Source: Microbacterium sp. (GTDB taxonomy: Bacteria; Actinomycetota; Actinomycetes; Actinomycetales; Microbacteriaceae). From it: 64,000 bases of DNA. The notes under the pieces were generated by a model. The model was not told the DNA's origin. It saw only the letters and a list, made by a program, of their open reading frames with translations, and ran no database searches. Both the position numbers and the translations under genes were made by a program. Location of the stretch: NCBI RefSeq assembly GCF_031178445.1, contig NZ_JAPSIY010000001.1, positions 455,237-519,236 on the forward strand, given 5' to 3'. Numbering within the stretch: position 1 is the first letter of the stretch; each line of letters starts with the position of its first letter. Shown here piece by piece: positions 51,844 through 59,104 of the stretch.

Positions 51844-54288
51844 TCAGCCGAGCACGATCCGCTTCGAGTGGCCGTGACCGTCGAGCTCGAACTCCAGGGT
51901 GAGTGGCGACGACGAGACGACGCGTACCCCGGCATCCGCCTCGACAACCGACGCGCCTGCGGCGTCGGGCAGCGTGACGCGGGCGACCGGCTGCGTGCGG
52001 CTCGGGTCCGACAGGGCAACGGTGGTGCGCCCGGCATCCGTGCGCACCGCGAGCGAGCACGCGCCCGAGACCGAGACGCCTTGCGCCTCGCCTGCGGCGA
52101 AGAAGTTGGCCAGCGTCAGCCCTTCACCCGCCACTCGGATCATCTGGGCGGTCGCGTTGTTCGCGACCACCTCGACGGTGGGAGCATCCGACTCGGTGAA
52201 AGTCACCGAGTGATCGACGTTCGGCAGCACCATGTACGCGTACCCGCCGCCGGCCGGATCGGTGCCGTGGTGGTGCGTGAGCGTGACGTAGTCGCGCTTC
52301 TTCGGCTCGTCGGTGCCGCCGGTGTCCGATCCGGAGTTGATCGTCTTCCAGTCGCCGGTGCGACGTACGACGCGGACGTCGATGTCGCCGCTGACGTTCT
52401 CGCCCTTCAGGAACACGTACCCGCCGTGGCCCATGATGTGCACGTTGCGGGAGACCTTCACCGCTCCACTGGCCTCGGTGAGCACGCGGTTGCGGTTGTC
52501 GGTGCGCACCCTGGGCACGCTCCCCTGGGCGAACGAGCGGTTGTCGATCGTGGTGAAGACGTCGTGGCCGGATGCGGAGGCGATCGCCGCGCCGAGGCAC
52601 ACGACCTTGTCGTCGAGGAAGAACCACGACTTGCGCGCGCTGAGCGTCCTGTTGTGGTTGAGGTGGTCCATGCCCTGGATGCCCCAGCGGTCGTCGAGGG
52701 CGAGCCCGCCGCCGAACGCCTGGAACGCCCGGGGGATGCCGGTGCCGTCGGTGGCGCCGTTCGCGCGCGGCTCGGCGGTGACGGTGGTGCCGGGCAGGCG
52801 GTATGGGTCGATCGTCGGCCAGAAGTCGGCGCTGAACTGAGCCGGGTCGGTCGGCGTGTAGAAGAACGTCAGGCCGTCGCCCTGGTACCAGCCGACGTTG
52901 TTCTCGCGGTTGCCCCATTCGTACCGGCCGATGCGCTTCGACGAGATGTTCACCACGGCGCTGAAGTCCGGGCGGTGATGCACCAGGCGGTCCTGGTCGC
53001 CGAACGCCTTGGTGTACACGGGTGCGGCCGCGGGCTCGACGGCGTCGTCGCCGAGGATCGACGTCACCAGCAGCGACTTCGCGACGGTCTGCGACGGCAG
53101 TCCGTACTGCTTCTCGCTGCTGCGCAGCAGCCAGCCCTTCACGAGCGAGAGGTAGCGTGTGCGATACGGCTCGCCTGCGCCCTGCGCGAGCAGCAGGATC
53201 GCCGTCATGGCCCCGGCCCCGTCGACGTAGTCGGGCGCAGCCTGTCGCGACACGGCACGGCCGCGCACGGTGTCCATCATGCGACCGTTCCAGATGAAGG
53301 GCGCGTACGCCCCCTCGACGGCGTCGAGGATCACCGACTTGTTCGGGTCGACGACGTCCCATTCGCTGCCGCCGAGCAGACCGAGGATCTCGGCGATGCC
53401 GCCGAGCGTGACCACGCCGTAGGTGCCGACGTATGGAAGGTAGCCGTGCTGCACGAACGAGCCGTCGGTGTAGAAGCCGTCTCCGCTGGTGACGTAGCCG
53501 AAGACGCTGTTGCGTCCGCCCCGCACGGTGTCGCTGAGCGCGTCGCGGGCGAGTGCGATCTCGTCGGGCCGGTTGTCGAGGATGCCGCGCAGCGCGCACG
53601 ACAGCGACTTGTCGGTGCGGTTGGCGCCGGTCTCGGCGAAGCTGGTGCCGCGACCGCGCCAGTTCGGGTTGGGCGTGAACCAGCGCGCCGCGGCGAGCAG
53701 CGCGGTGCGCACCTCGGCGGGCACGACCTCGTGCAGCAGGATGAGGATGTCGGCGGCCTTGCGGGGAACTCCGATCTCCCAGAACCACCAGTTGCCGACC
53801 GCTGATCGGCCGGCCCGATAGACGTCGGTGCTGAGATAGCGGAGGGCGTCGGCGAGATCCGCGGCGAGTGCGCTGTCTCCGTACTGTGCGCAGCCGGCCG
53901 TCGAGTAGGCGAGTGCGAGGTCGAAGACCCGGTTGAAGGTCACGCCCATGTTGCCCGAGAGGGTCGTTCCGCTCACTCCGGCGAGCGGGAGATCCGGCCA
54001 GATGCCGGGGGCTGCGGCGGGGCGCACCATCGCCTGCCAGCTGGCTGCGGCCTTCGCGCTCATGTCTTCGAGCATGCCGGCGAGCTCCGGGACGGATGCC
54101 GCGCTGCCATCGCCGGCCAGCATGATGCGGCGGCGGGCGACCAGTGATCCGAGCGGATCGTCAGCTGTCGCGCTGAACGCCGACGCGCCGCCGGTGCTGG
54201 CGGCGGCGGATTCGGCGGTGAGGGTGATCAAAGCTCCCGCGCCCAGCAGGGCGAAGAAGGAGCGGCGATCGACTTCGAGGGGGGACAT
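51844..54288 (-). CDS. Tat-exported polysaccharide lyase family 8 (hyaluronan/chondroitin/xanthan lyase type)
   Basis: The 814-aa secreted lyase has a twin-arginine signal (EVDRRSFFALLGAGALITL, Arg8-Arg9) cleaved around residue 30. PL8 motifs are NWWFWEIGVPRKA (catalytic Asn region), DGSFVQHGYLPYVGTYG (His and Tyr), MMDTVRGRAVSR and GRYEWGNRENNVGWYQGDG (Arg/Asn/Glu). A beta-sandwich C-terminal half follows. ATG 54288 lies six bases after AGGAGG; ATG 54291 is also possible. It cleaves uronic-acid-containing polymers, but no unsaturated-uronyl hydrolase of the GH88 type was recognised beside it. Confidence 0.88.
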   Translation of the reverse strand: MSPLEVDRRSFFALLGAGALITLTAESAAASTGGASAFSATADDPLGSLVARRRIMLAGDGSAASVPELAGMLEDMSAKAAASWQAMVRPAAAPGIWPDLPLAGVSGTTLSGNMGVTFNRVFDLALAYSTAGCAQYGDSALAADLADALRYLSTDVYRAGRSAVGNWWFWEIGVPRKAADILILLHEVVPAEVRTALLAAARWFTPNPNWRGRGTSFAETGANRTDKSLSCALRGILDNRPDEIALARDALSDTVRGGRNSVFGYVTSGDGFYTDGSFVQHGYLPYVGTYGVVTLGGIAEILGLLGGSEWDVVDPNKSVILDAVEGAYAPFIWNGRMMDTVRGRAVSRQAAPDYVDGAGAMTAILLLAQGAGEPYRTRYLSLVKGWLLRSSEKQYGLPSQTVAKSLLVTSILGDDAVEPAAAPVYTKAFGDQDRLVHHRPDFSAVVNISSKRIGRYEWGNRENNVGWYQGDGLTFFYTPTDPAQFSADFWPTIDPYRLPGTTVTAEPRANGATDGTGIPRAFQAFGGGLALDDRWGIQGMDHLNHNRTLSARKSWFFLDDKVVCLGAAIASASGHDVFTTIDNRSFAQGSVPRVRTDNRNRVLTEASGAVKVSRNVHIMGHGGYVFLKGENVSGDIDVRVVRRTGDWKTINSGSDTGGTDEPKKRDYVTLTHHHGTDPAGGGYAYMVLPNVDHSVTFTESDAPTVEVVANNATAQMIRVAGEGLTLANFFAAGEAQGVSVSGACSLAVRTDAGRTTVALSDPSRTQPVARVTLPDAAGASVVEADAGVRVVSSSPLTLEFELDGHGHSKRIVLG

Positions 54289-54333
54289 CATCGGCCTCCT
54301 GTCGTTGAGGGGTGTGGAGGCCCACGGTATACG

Positions 54334-54350
54334 TTTTCCGCTTGGAATAG
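54334..54350. promoter_or_regulatory. Short inverted repeat upstream of the PL8 gene
   Basis: TTTTCCGCTTGGAATAG contains TTCC-GCTT-GGAA, a short dyad about 45 nt upstream of the lyase start, next to GTATAC on the flank. It could be an operator for a GntR- or LacI-like regulator. Too short to be convincing alone. Confidence 0.25.
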
Positions 54351-54421
54351 TAGAGGGGATGAACAAATCACCCCGAGGAACTCGCGGCAGGACCGGCGGG
54401 TGGAGAGGCAAACGCCGGCTC

Positions 54422-54766
54422 TCAGCCGTAGATGTCGTTCGCCTCCAGCTGCACCGGCTCGGTGCTGTCGGCGAGATTGCCCTGTGCGTAGCTCGAGAAG
54501 ACGGTCTGGCCTTCGTACGTGACGGTCGTCGTGAAGTCGTAGCCCGTTCGGCCGAACGGCCCCGGATACGAGATGGCCGTCGGGGTGAGCTTCCACGCCA
54601 CCGGCAACACGTTCATGCCGGACCGGAGGGCGTTCGCCGGAATGGCGCTCACCTGCGGCATCGCGACCGCAGCGGCGACCACCGGGACCGACCACGCGGC
54701 TCCCTGTACGAAGGATCGCCGGGAGATTCCGGACGTCGGCCCGATCGCGGCATCCCCCTGGTGCAT
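54422..54766 (-). CDS. Small Tat-exported protein of unknown function
   Basis: The 114-aa protein has a twin-arginine signal (SGISRRSFVQGAAWSVPVVA) with a hydrophobic core ending near Ala-Ile-Pro. The remaining 65 residues include a short beta-type stretch with TGYDFTTTVTYEGQTV. Actinobacteria encode many 'ISRRS-KGAAWSVPV' proteins, usually longer, so this may be a short form. It lies between the PL8 gene and the MFS gene on the same strand. No function can be named. Confidence 0.6.
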   Translation of the reverse strand: MHQGDAAIGPTSGISRRSFVQGAAWSVPVVAAAVAMPQVSAIPANALRSGMNVLPVAWKLTPTAISYPGPFGRTGYDFTTTVTYEGQTVFSSYAQGNLADSTEPVQLEANDIYG

Positions 54767-54805
54767 GGCGCCAACGTAGCACAGGCCGCGCAGGCGCCCC
54801 GCGGG

Positions 54806-56158
54806 TCAGCGCAGCGGCGCCGGCGCCTCTGCCACCTCGAACTGCCTGGCGTGCGCGGCCCAGCCCGCCTCGGCGGGCAGCAAGCGCAGCGGCCGGTTGA
54901 TCGCGGCCAGCAGCACGGCGACCAGGCACAGGGCGCCGCAGAACAGGATCGTCGCCGTGCGCCCGGCGAGTGACAGTCCGAATCCTGCGATCAGCGGAGC
55001 CAGAGGCATCGCTCCCATGCCCAGCACTCCCGCCGCGCTGTTCGCCCGCCCGAGCAGATGGGTGGGCGTCGCCACCATGAAGTAGCCCATCATGCCGGCG
55101 TTGAGTGCGGGCAGCAGGAACACCGCAGCGCCGAACACCAGTGCGATGGCCCACGGCTCGTGCACAGCCGACAGGGCGAGCACTCCGGCCGCAGCGACGC
55201 AGAGCCCCGTGATGGTGAGCACACCAGCGCCGATCCGCGTCACGACGCGGGGTGCGAACAGCGCGCCGACGAGCATGACGGCGCCGATCGCGGCCGAGAT
55301 CAGGCCGATCGTGAGCTCGGAGTGGCCGTTCTGCTGCAGGGCGTAGATGACGGTCGTGCTGCCGGCGTTGAAGCCCAGGTTCACGATGGTGATGATCGCC
55401 AGCACCCCGCCGAGATCGGGGCGCGCGAACAGCCAGGCGAAGCCTTCACGCATCTCTCGAAGCGCGCTCGTCCTGCGAGCGGATGCCGGATGTCCGGCCG
55501 TGGCCGATGCCTCCGTCGCGGCCGGGCCGCCGGCGTCGCCACCGCGACCGGGCACGGCGTCGGCGATGGACTCGCGGGGCATCCGCCCCCGCAGCATCCA
55601 CGCGGTGACCGCCGCCAGCGCATACGCGAGCGTCATGACGGCCCCGACGAGCCACGCTCCCGCGGCGAGCAGAAGCCCACCCAGCGGACCGCCGGCGAGC
55701 TGCAGGGCGGCGTCGCGCCCCTGGTTCGCTGCCTGTGCCCGGCCCATCATCTCGTCGGGGACGATCTCCTTGATGGCGCTCTCGCTCGCCGGTTCGAAGA
55801 CGCCGGCGCGCCCGGCGAGGAGCACCTCCACCACCAGCAGGGTGGCGAAGGTGAGCGCATCGGCGAGCGAGAGCATCGCGAAACCGATCGACAGCGCCGT
55901 CGCGATCCCCGCCCCGAGGAGCATCATCGCGATGCGGCTGTGCCGGTCGGCGAGCACGCCGCCGTAGAGGGTCATCACCAGCCGCACCGCCATGCCGACC
56001 CCGCCGATCACGCCGGCCTGAGCCGGTGAGTCCGTCACGAACAGGGCCACCAGGGGGATGGCGAAGGCGAAGAGAGCCGTGCCGAGACCCTTCGCGGTGT
56101 CGCTGATCAGCCACAGGACGTAGCGCCGGTTGCTCCAGATGCGAGGGGAGGTCGTCAT
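54806..56158 (-). CDS. MFS transporter (drug/metabolite efflux type)
   Basis: The 450-aa protein has 10-12 transmembrane segments. An A-motif-like loop GGVLADRHSRIAMM follows the second helix, and NQGRDAALQLAGGPLGGLLL lies in helix 5. A cytoplasmic Ala/Gly-rich loop separates the two halves. Start ATG 56158 lies just after a TATAGT -10 box, giving a leaderless message; a longer frame to 56194 runs into the operator. It is divergent from the ArsR-like gene, which probably controls it. Confidence 0.87.
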   Translation of the reverse strand: MTTSPRIWSNRRYVLWLISDTAKGLGTALFAFAIPLVALFVTDSPAQAGVIGGVGMAVRLVMTLYGGVLADRHSRIAMMLLGAGIATALSIGFAMLSLADALTFATLLVVEVLLAGRAGVFEPASESAIKEIVPDEMMGRAQAANQGRDAALQLAGGPLGGLLLAAGAWLVGAVMTLAYALAAVTAWMLRGRMPRESIADAVPGRGGDAGGPAATEASATAGHPASARRTSALREMREGFAWLFARPDLGGVLAIITIVNLGFNAGSTTVIYALQQNGHSELTIGLISAAIGAVMLVGALFAPRVVTRIGAGVLTITGLCVAAAGVLALSAVHEPWAIALVFGAAVFLLPALNAGMMGYFMVATPTHLLGRANSAAGVLGMGAMPLAPLIAGFGLSLAGRTATILFCGALCLVAVLLAAINRPLRLLPAEAGWAAHARQFEVAEAPAPLR

Positions 56159-56168
56159 GTCGCTCACA

Positions 56169-56202
56169 CTATATGCGCAAGATTGATTGCGCAACTATAG
56201 TC
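56169..56202. promoter_or_regulatory. Divergent promoters and operator of the MFS/ArsR-like pair
   Basis: TGCGCAA (56175-56181), six bases, and TTGCGCA (56188-56194) form a perfect inverted repeat. It is flanked on both sides by TATAGT-type -10 boxes: 56197-56202 on the plus strand and 56174-56169 on the minus strand. One dimer bound here would block both promoters. Both genes would then have leaderless messages. Confidence 0.68.
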
Positions 56203-56207
56203 GCGCA

Positions 56208-56822
56208 ATGATTGTGGGTAGTATTCGACGCATGGCAGAGGAGGCGGGCGGCTCGCACAGCGGCACGCAGGTGATGACCTCGGCGATGCTGAAGGCCGTC
56301 GCCAATCCGCTGCGCCGGCGCATCACGACCGCACTCATTCGCCGGGGCCACGCCAGGGCTGCGGATCTCGCGGCCGAGCTCGAGGTGCCGGCGAACACCC
56401 TCAGCTTCCACCTCCGCTCGCTGGCGAAGGCCGGGCTGATCGAAGAGGCGCCGGAGCACGCGCGCGATCGCCGCGATCGCGTCTGGAAGACGGCGGAGAT
56501 CCACGCCCTCGAACTGGGCAGCCCCGAGCATCCCATGGAGGACGAGGTCGCCGGCGTCGCGTTCATGCGACTCATCGCCGAGGAGCACAACGACCTCATC
56601 GGCCGGCTCATGCCCTGGTCGCTGGAGTACACGCAAGGGCGCGACCCCGTGATGCGCGGCACGTTCCAGCAGCGGCACGTGCGCCTTACGCGAGCGGAGT
56701 TCGAGCAGGTGCTGGAACGCATCGCCCAGGTGTTCATCGAGGCCGAGCAGGCGCATGACGACGACGCACCAGACTCGCATCATTGGCAGGTCGACCTCGT
56801 CGCCGCCGACGACACGATCTGA
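56208..56822 (+). CDS. ArsR-like winged-helix regulator
   Basis: The protein is 204 aa from ATG 56208, or 196 aa from ATG 56232. The N-terminal winged helix has AMLKAVANPLRRRITTALI, AADLAAELEVPANTLSFHLR and the wing EHARDRRDRVWKTA. The C-terminal half is helical and of unknown ligand. The plus-strand -10 at 56197-56202 puts the transcript start at about 56208, supporting a leaderless ATG there. It probably represses the divergent MFS exporter and itself. Confidence 0.82.
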   Translation: MIVGSIRRMAEEAGGSHSGTQVMTSAMLKAVANPLRRRITTALIRRGHARAADLAAELEVPANTLSFHLRSLAKAGLIEEAPEHARDRRDRVWKTAEIHALELGSPEHPMEDEVAGVAFMRLIAEEHNDLIGRLMPWSLEYTQGRDPVMRGTFQQRHVRLTRAEFEQVLERIAQVFIEAEQAHDDDAPDSHHWQVDLVAADDTI

Positions 56823-56874
56823 GGCCTCCGCCGACCAGGTCCGCAACGCGGCGGATCCCGCCCGCAGACGCCGC

Positions 56875-56904
56875 AAGGCCGGCCGCGCAGGGGCGACCGG
56901 CCTT
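56875..56904. terminator. Bidirectional terminator between convergent genes
   Basis: An 8-bp perfect stem, AAGGCCGG (56875-56882) and CCGGCCTT (56897-56904), has a 14-nt loop. It lies between the ArsR-like stop (56822) and the ABC permease stop (56919). The A/T ends give a short T stretch on both strands, but no long U-tract. Confidence 0.5.
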
Positions 56905-56918
56905 CCGGCGGAGCGTGC

Positions 56919-57605
56919 TTACGGCGTCGCGCGCCGGAACACGAGGAACGAGATCGCGGACAGCGCGAGGATCCCCACCAGCCCCCACAGTGCGAGCCCG
57001 AGTGCTCCGAGATCCGCGAATCCGGCCCACACCCGGTCCCAGAGCTCCAGTCGGGTGACGATGAACACCAGCCCCACGAGCGCGAGCCCGATGCCGAGCC
57101 CGACCACGGTGATGATCACCGGGCCCCACCGCTTGTACACCGTCGCGCCGGCGAAGCCGATCACGAAGAAGAACAGCGCCAGGGTGAAGTAGACGATGAA
57201 GGCACCAACGGGCCCCGTCTCCCAGATCCACGGCAGGTGGAAGACGTAGCCGTTGACGCCGTAGCCGTCGGTCAGCATCTCGATGCCGGCGCCGATCAGG
57301 AACAGCACTCCCATGAACGCGCTGCCCAGCATCGCCGACAGCATGGTGCCGATGAAGAACTCCCTCCGGGTGATGCTGATCGCCTGCGAGAAGGGGAAGG
57401 TGAGCGTCATCGCCGACATCCCGACGGCGAAGAACACCCAGAGCGGTGCCTGCCCGCCGCCACCGTACTTCGGCGTGTCCACCGGGATCATCGCGTAGAT
57501 CAGAACCGAGACCAGGGTGGCGCTCGCGAGCACGATGAGCGGAACCCAGATGAAGGTGGCGCGGTTGATCAGCTGCAGCCTGACCACGTTCAGTGTGCGT
57601 CGCAT
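56919..57605 (-). CDS. ABC-2 type membrane subunit of a GntR-controlled exporter
   Basis: The 228-aa protein has six transmembrane segments with a Gly-rich loop (VDTPKYGGGGQAPLW) after the second and SITRREFFIGTML in a cytosolic loop. It belongs with the preceding ATPase, one base overlap (TGATG). YtrCD-like systems of this kind respond to cell-wall stress in other Gram-positive bacteria; the substrate here is unknown. Confidence 0.8.
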   Translation of the reverse strand: MRRTLNVVRLQLINRATFIWVPLIVLASATLVSVLIYAMIPVDTPKYGGGGQAPLWVFFAVGMSAMTLTFPFSQAISITRREFFIGTMLSAMLGSAFMGVLFLIGAGIEMLTDGYGVNGYVFHLPWIWETGPVGAFIVYFTLALFFFVIGFAGATVYKRWGPVIITVVGLGIGLALVGLVFIVTRLELWDRVWAGFADLGALGLALWGLVGILALSAISFLVFRRATP

Positions 57606-58525
57606 CAGCGGACCTCCTCGGCAGCTGTGGTGATGGATTCGGCGGATGCCGCCTGCATCGCGTTCTGCGTGAGGCGGACGATGAGCTGCTGCAGCGACAC
57701 CGACGCGAGGTCGAGGTCCGCAGCGGCAAGGCCGGCCTTGTCGGCATCGGTGAGGTGACCGAGCACGGTGACGGATGCCACGCGGCCGAGTGCTTCACGG
57801 TGGATGATCTCGCGACCGGCGGCCCATGCTTCGACCTTCGCGGCGTCGCCGACGATCGTCGAGGCGCGGCCGCGCACGGCGTCGGTGTCCTCGTCGAGCA
57901 GGATCCGGCCCCTGTCGATCACGATGACCTTCTCGATGAGGTTCGACACCTCGTCGATCAGGTGCGACGACAGGATGATCGTGCGCGGATGCTGGGCGTA
58001 GTCCTCGAGGAGGCGGTCGTAGAAGATCTGCCGTGCCACGGCGTCGAGCCCCAGGTAGGGCTCATCGAAGAATGTGATCTCGGCCCGGGAAGCGAGGCCG
58101 ATGATCACTCCCACCGCCGAGAGCTGACCGCGCGAGAGCTTCTTGATCGTCGTCTTGAGCGGCAATTGGAAGTCATCGATCAGCCGCTCGGCGAGCTTCT
58201 GATCCCAGTTGTCGAAGAACAGCCTGGCCGCCCGCAGGGCGTGCGTCGGTGTGGCGTCGTCGGGGTACTTCTGGCTCTCTCGCACGAAGCAGATGCGGCT
58301 GAGGACCCTCGAGTTCTCGTAGGGGTTCTCGCCGAAGACCAGCGCCTGGCCGGAGGTCGCGAAGTTCTGCGCCGTGAGGATGGACATCAGCGTCGTCTTG
58401 CCTGCGCCGTTGCGGCCGAGCAGCCCGTAGATGGTGTCCTTCTCGATCGACAGTGAGACGTTGTCGAGGGCGAGCTTGTCCTTGTAGCGCTTGCTCAGGT
58501 TCCGAACCTCGATGACGGAGGTCAT
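57605..58525 (-). CDS. ABC transporter ATP-binding protein (YtrB-like)
   Basis: The 306-aa ATPase has Walker A GRNGAGKTT, the signature LSRGQLSAVG (Arg in place of the first Gly) and Walker B ITFFDEPYLGLD, followed by an ILSSHLIDEV H-loop. A roughly 90-residue C-terminal extension follows. ATG 58525 overlaps the GntR stop. Part of the GntR-ATPase-permease operon. Confidence 0.86.
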   Translation of the reverse strand: MTSVIEVRNLSKRYKDKLALDNVSLSIEKDTIYGLLGRNGAGKTTLMSILTAQNFATSGQALVFGENPYENSRVLSRICFVRESQKYPDDATPTHALRAARLFFDNWDQKLAERLIDDFQLPLKTTIKKLSRGQLSAVGVIIGLASRAEITFFDEPYLGLDAVARQIFYDRLLEDYAQHPRTIILSSHLIDEVSNLIEKVIVIDRGRILLDEDTDAVRGRASTIVGDAAKVEAWAAGREIIHREALGRVASVTVLGHLTDADKAGLAAADLDLASVSLQQLIVRLTQNAMQAASAESITTAAEEVR

Positions 58526-58917
58526 GCGCGGCTCCCTTCTGTGGATGCTGTACGTTCCGCATGCTGCGTGCGCTCGTGCAGCAGTGCGGTGAGGTCTTCT
58601 GCGCCCAGACCCAGCGTGCGGGCCTCGGCGATGAGTGGGTCGATGAACCGTTCGGCGAACGCCGTGCGCCGCTCGCCGAGCAGGATGTCGCGGGCGCCGC
58701 CGGCGACGAACATGCCGATGCCGCGGCGCTTGATCAGGACGCCCTTGTCGACGAGCATGGCGACACCTTTCGCGGCCGTGGCCGGGTTGATGCGGTGGAA
58801 TGCGGCGAGCTCGTTGGTCGAAGGGGCCTGAGCATCCTCGACGAGACTGCCGTCGAGAATGGATTCCTCGATCGCCTCGGCGATCTGCAGGAACAGGGGC
58901 CTGCCTTCTTCGATCAC
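58522..58917 (-). CDS. GntR-family regulator (YtrA subfamily)
   Basis: The 131-aa protein has a GntR winged helix (PLFLQIAEAIEESILDGSL, APSTNELAAFHRINPATAAKG and KRRGIGMFVAGGA) and only a short C-terminal helix pair, typical of YtrA proteins. It heads an operon with an ABC ATPase and membrane protein. A perfect 15-bp inverted repeat starts 8 nt upstream and is its probable binding site. Confidence 0.88.
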   Translation of the reverse strand: MIEEGRPLFLQIAEAIEESILDGSLVEDAQAPSTNELAAFHRINPATAAKGVAMLVDKGVLIKRRGIGMFVAGGARDILLGERRTAFAERFIDPLIAEARTLGLGAEDLTALLHERTQHAERTASTEGSRA

Positions 58918-58924
58918 GTCGCCT

Positions 58925-58968
58925 CCGGTTAGGTGGTTAGCTACTCAACTAAGTAACCACCTAACCGG
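58925..58968. promoter_or_regulatory. GntR/YtrA-type operator
   Basis: CCGGTTAGGTGGTTA (58925-58939) and TAACCACCTAACCGG (58954-58968) are perfect inverted repeats around a 14-nt spacer that itself contains a TTAG/CTAA dyad. This fits the long AT-centred operators of YtrA regulators and overlaps the operon's promoter region. Confidence 0.78.
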
Positions 58969-59104
58969 GATGGTGTCAACCCCAGGTTCACGCCGCCCTC
59001 CATCAGATCGCGATTCTTCCCGGAGAACCGGTAGCAAAGCGGGATGGGCGATCTGAACGTCAGTCCGGCCCGTGAGTCGCGGCTCCCGGGCGCTGACGAC
59101 CCGC

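Noticed and set aside
51868..53805. A 645-codon plus-strand frame opposite the PL8 lyase
   Set aside because: Composition is Val/Arg/Asp-rich without motifs; the PL8 gene on the other strand has clear catalytic signatures.
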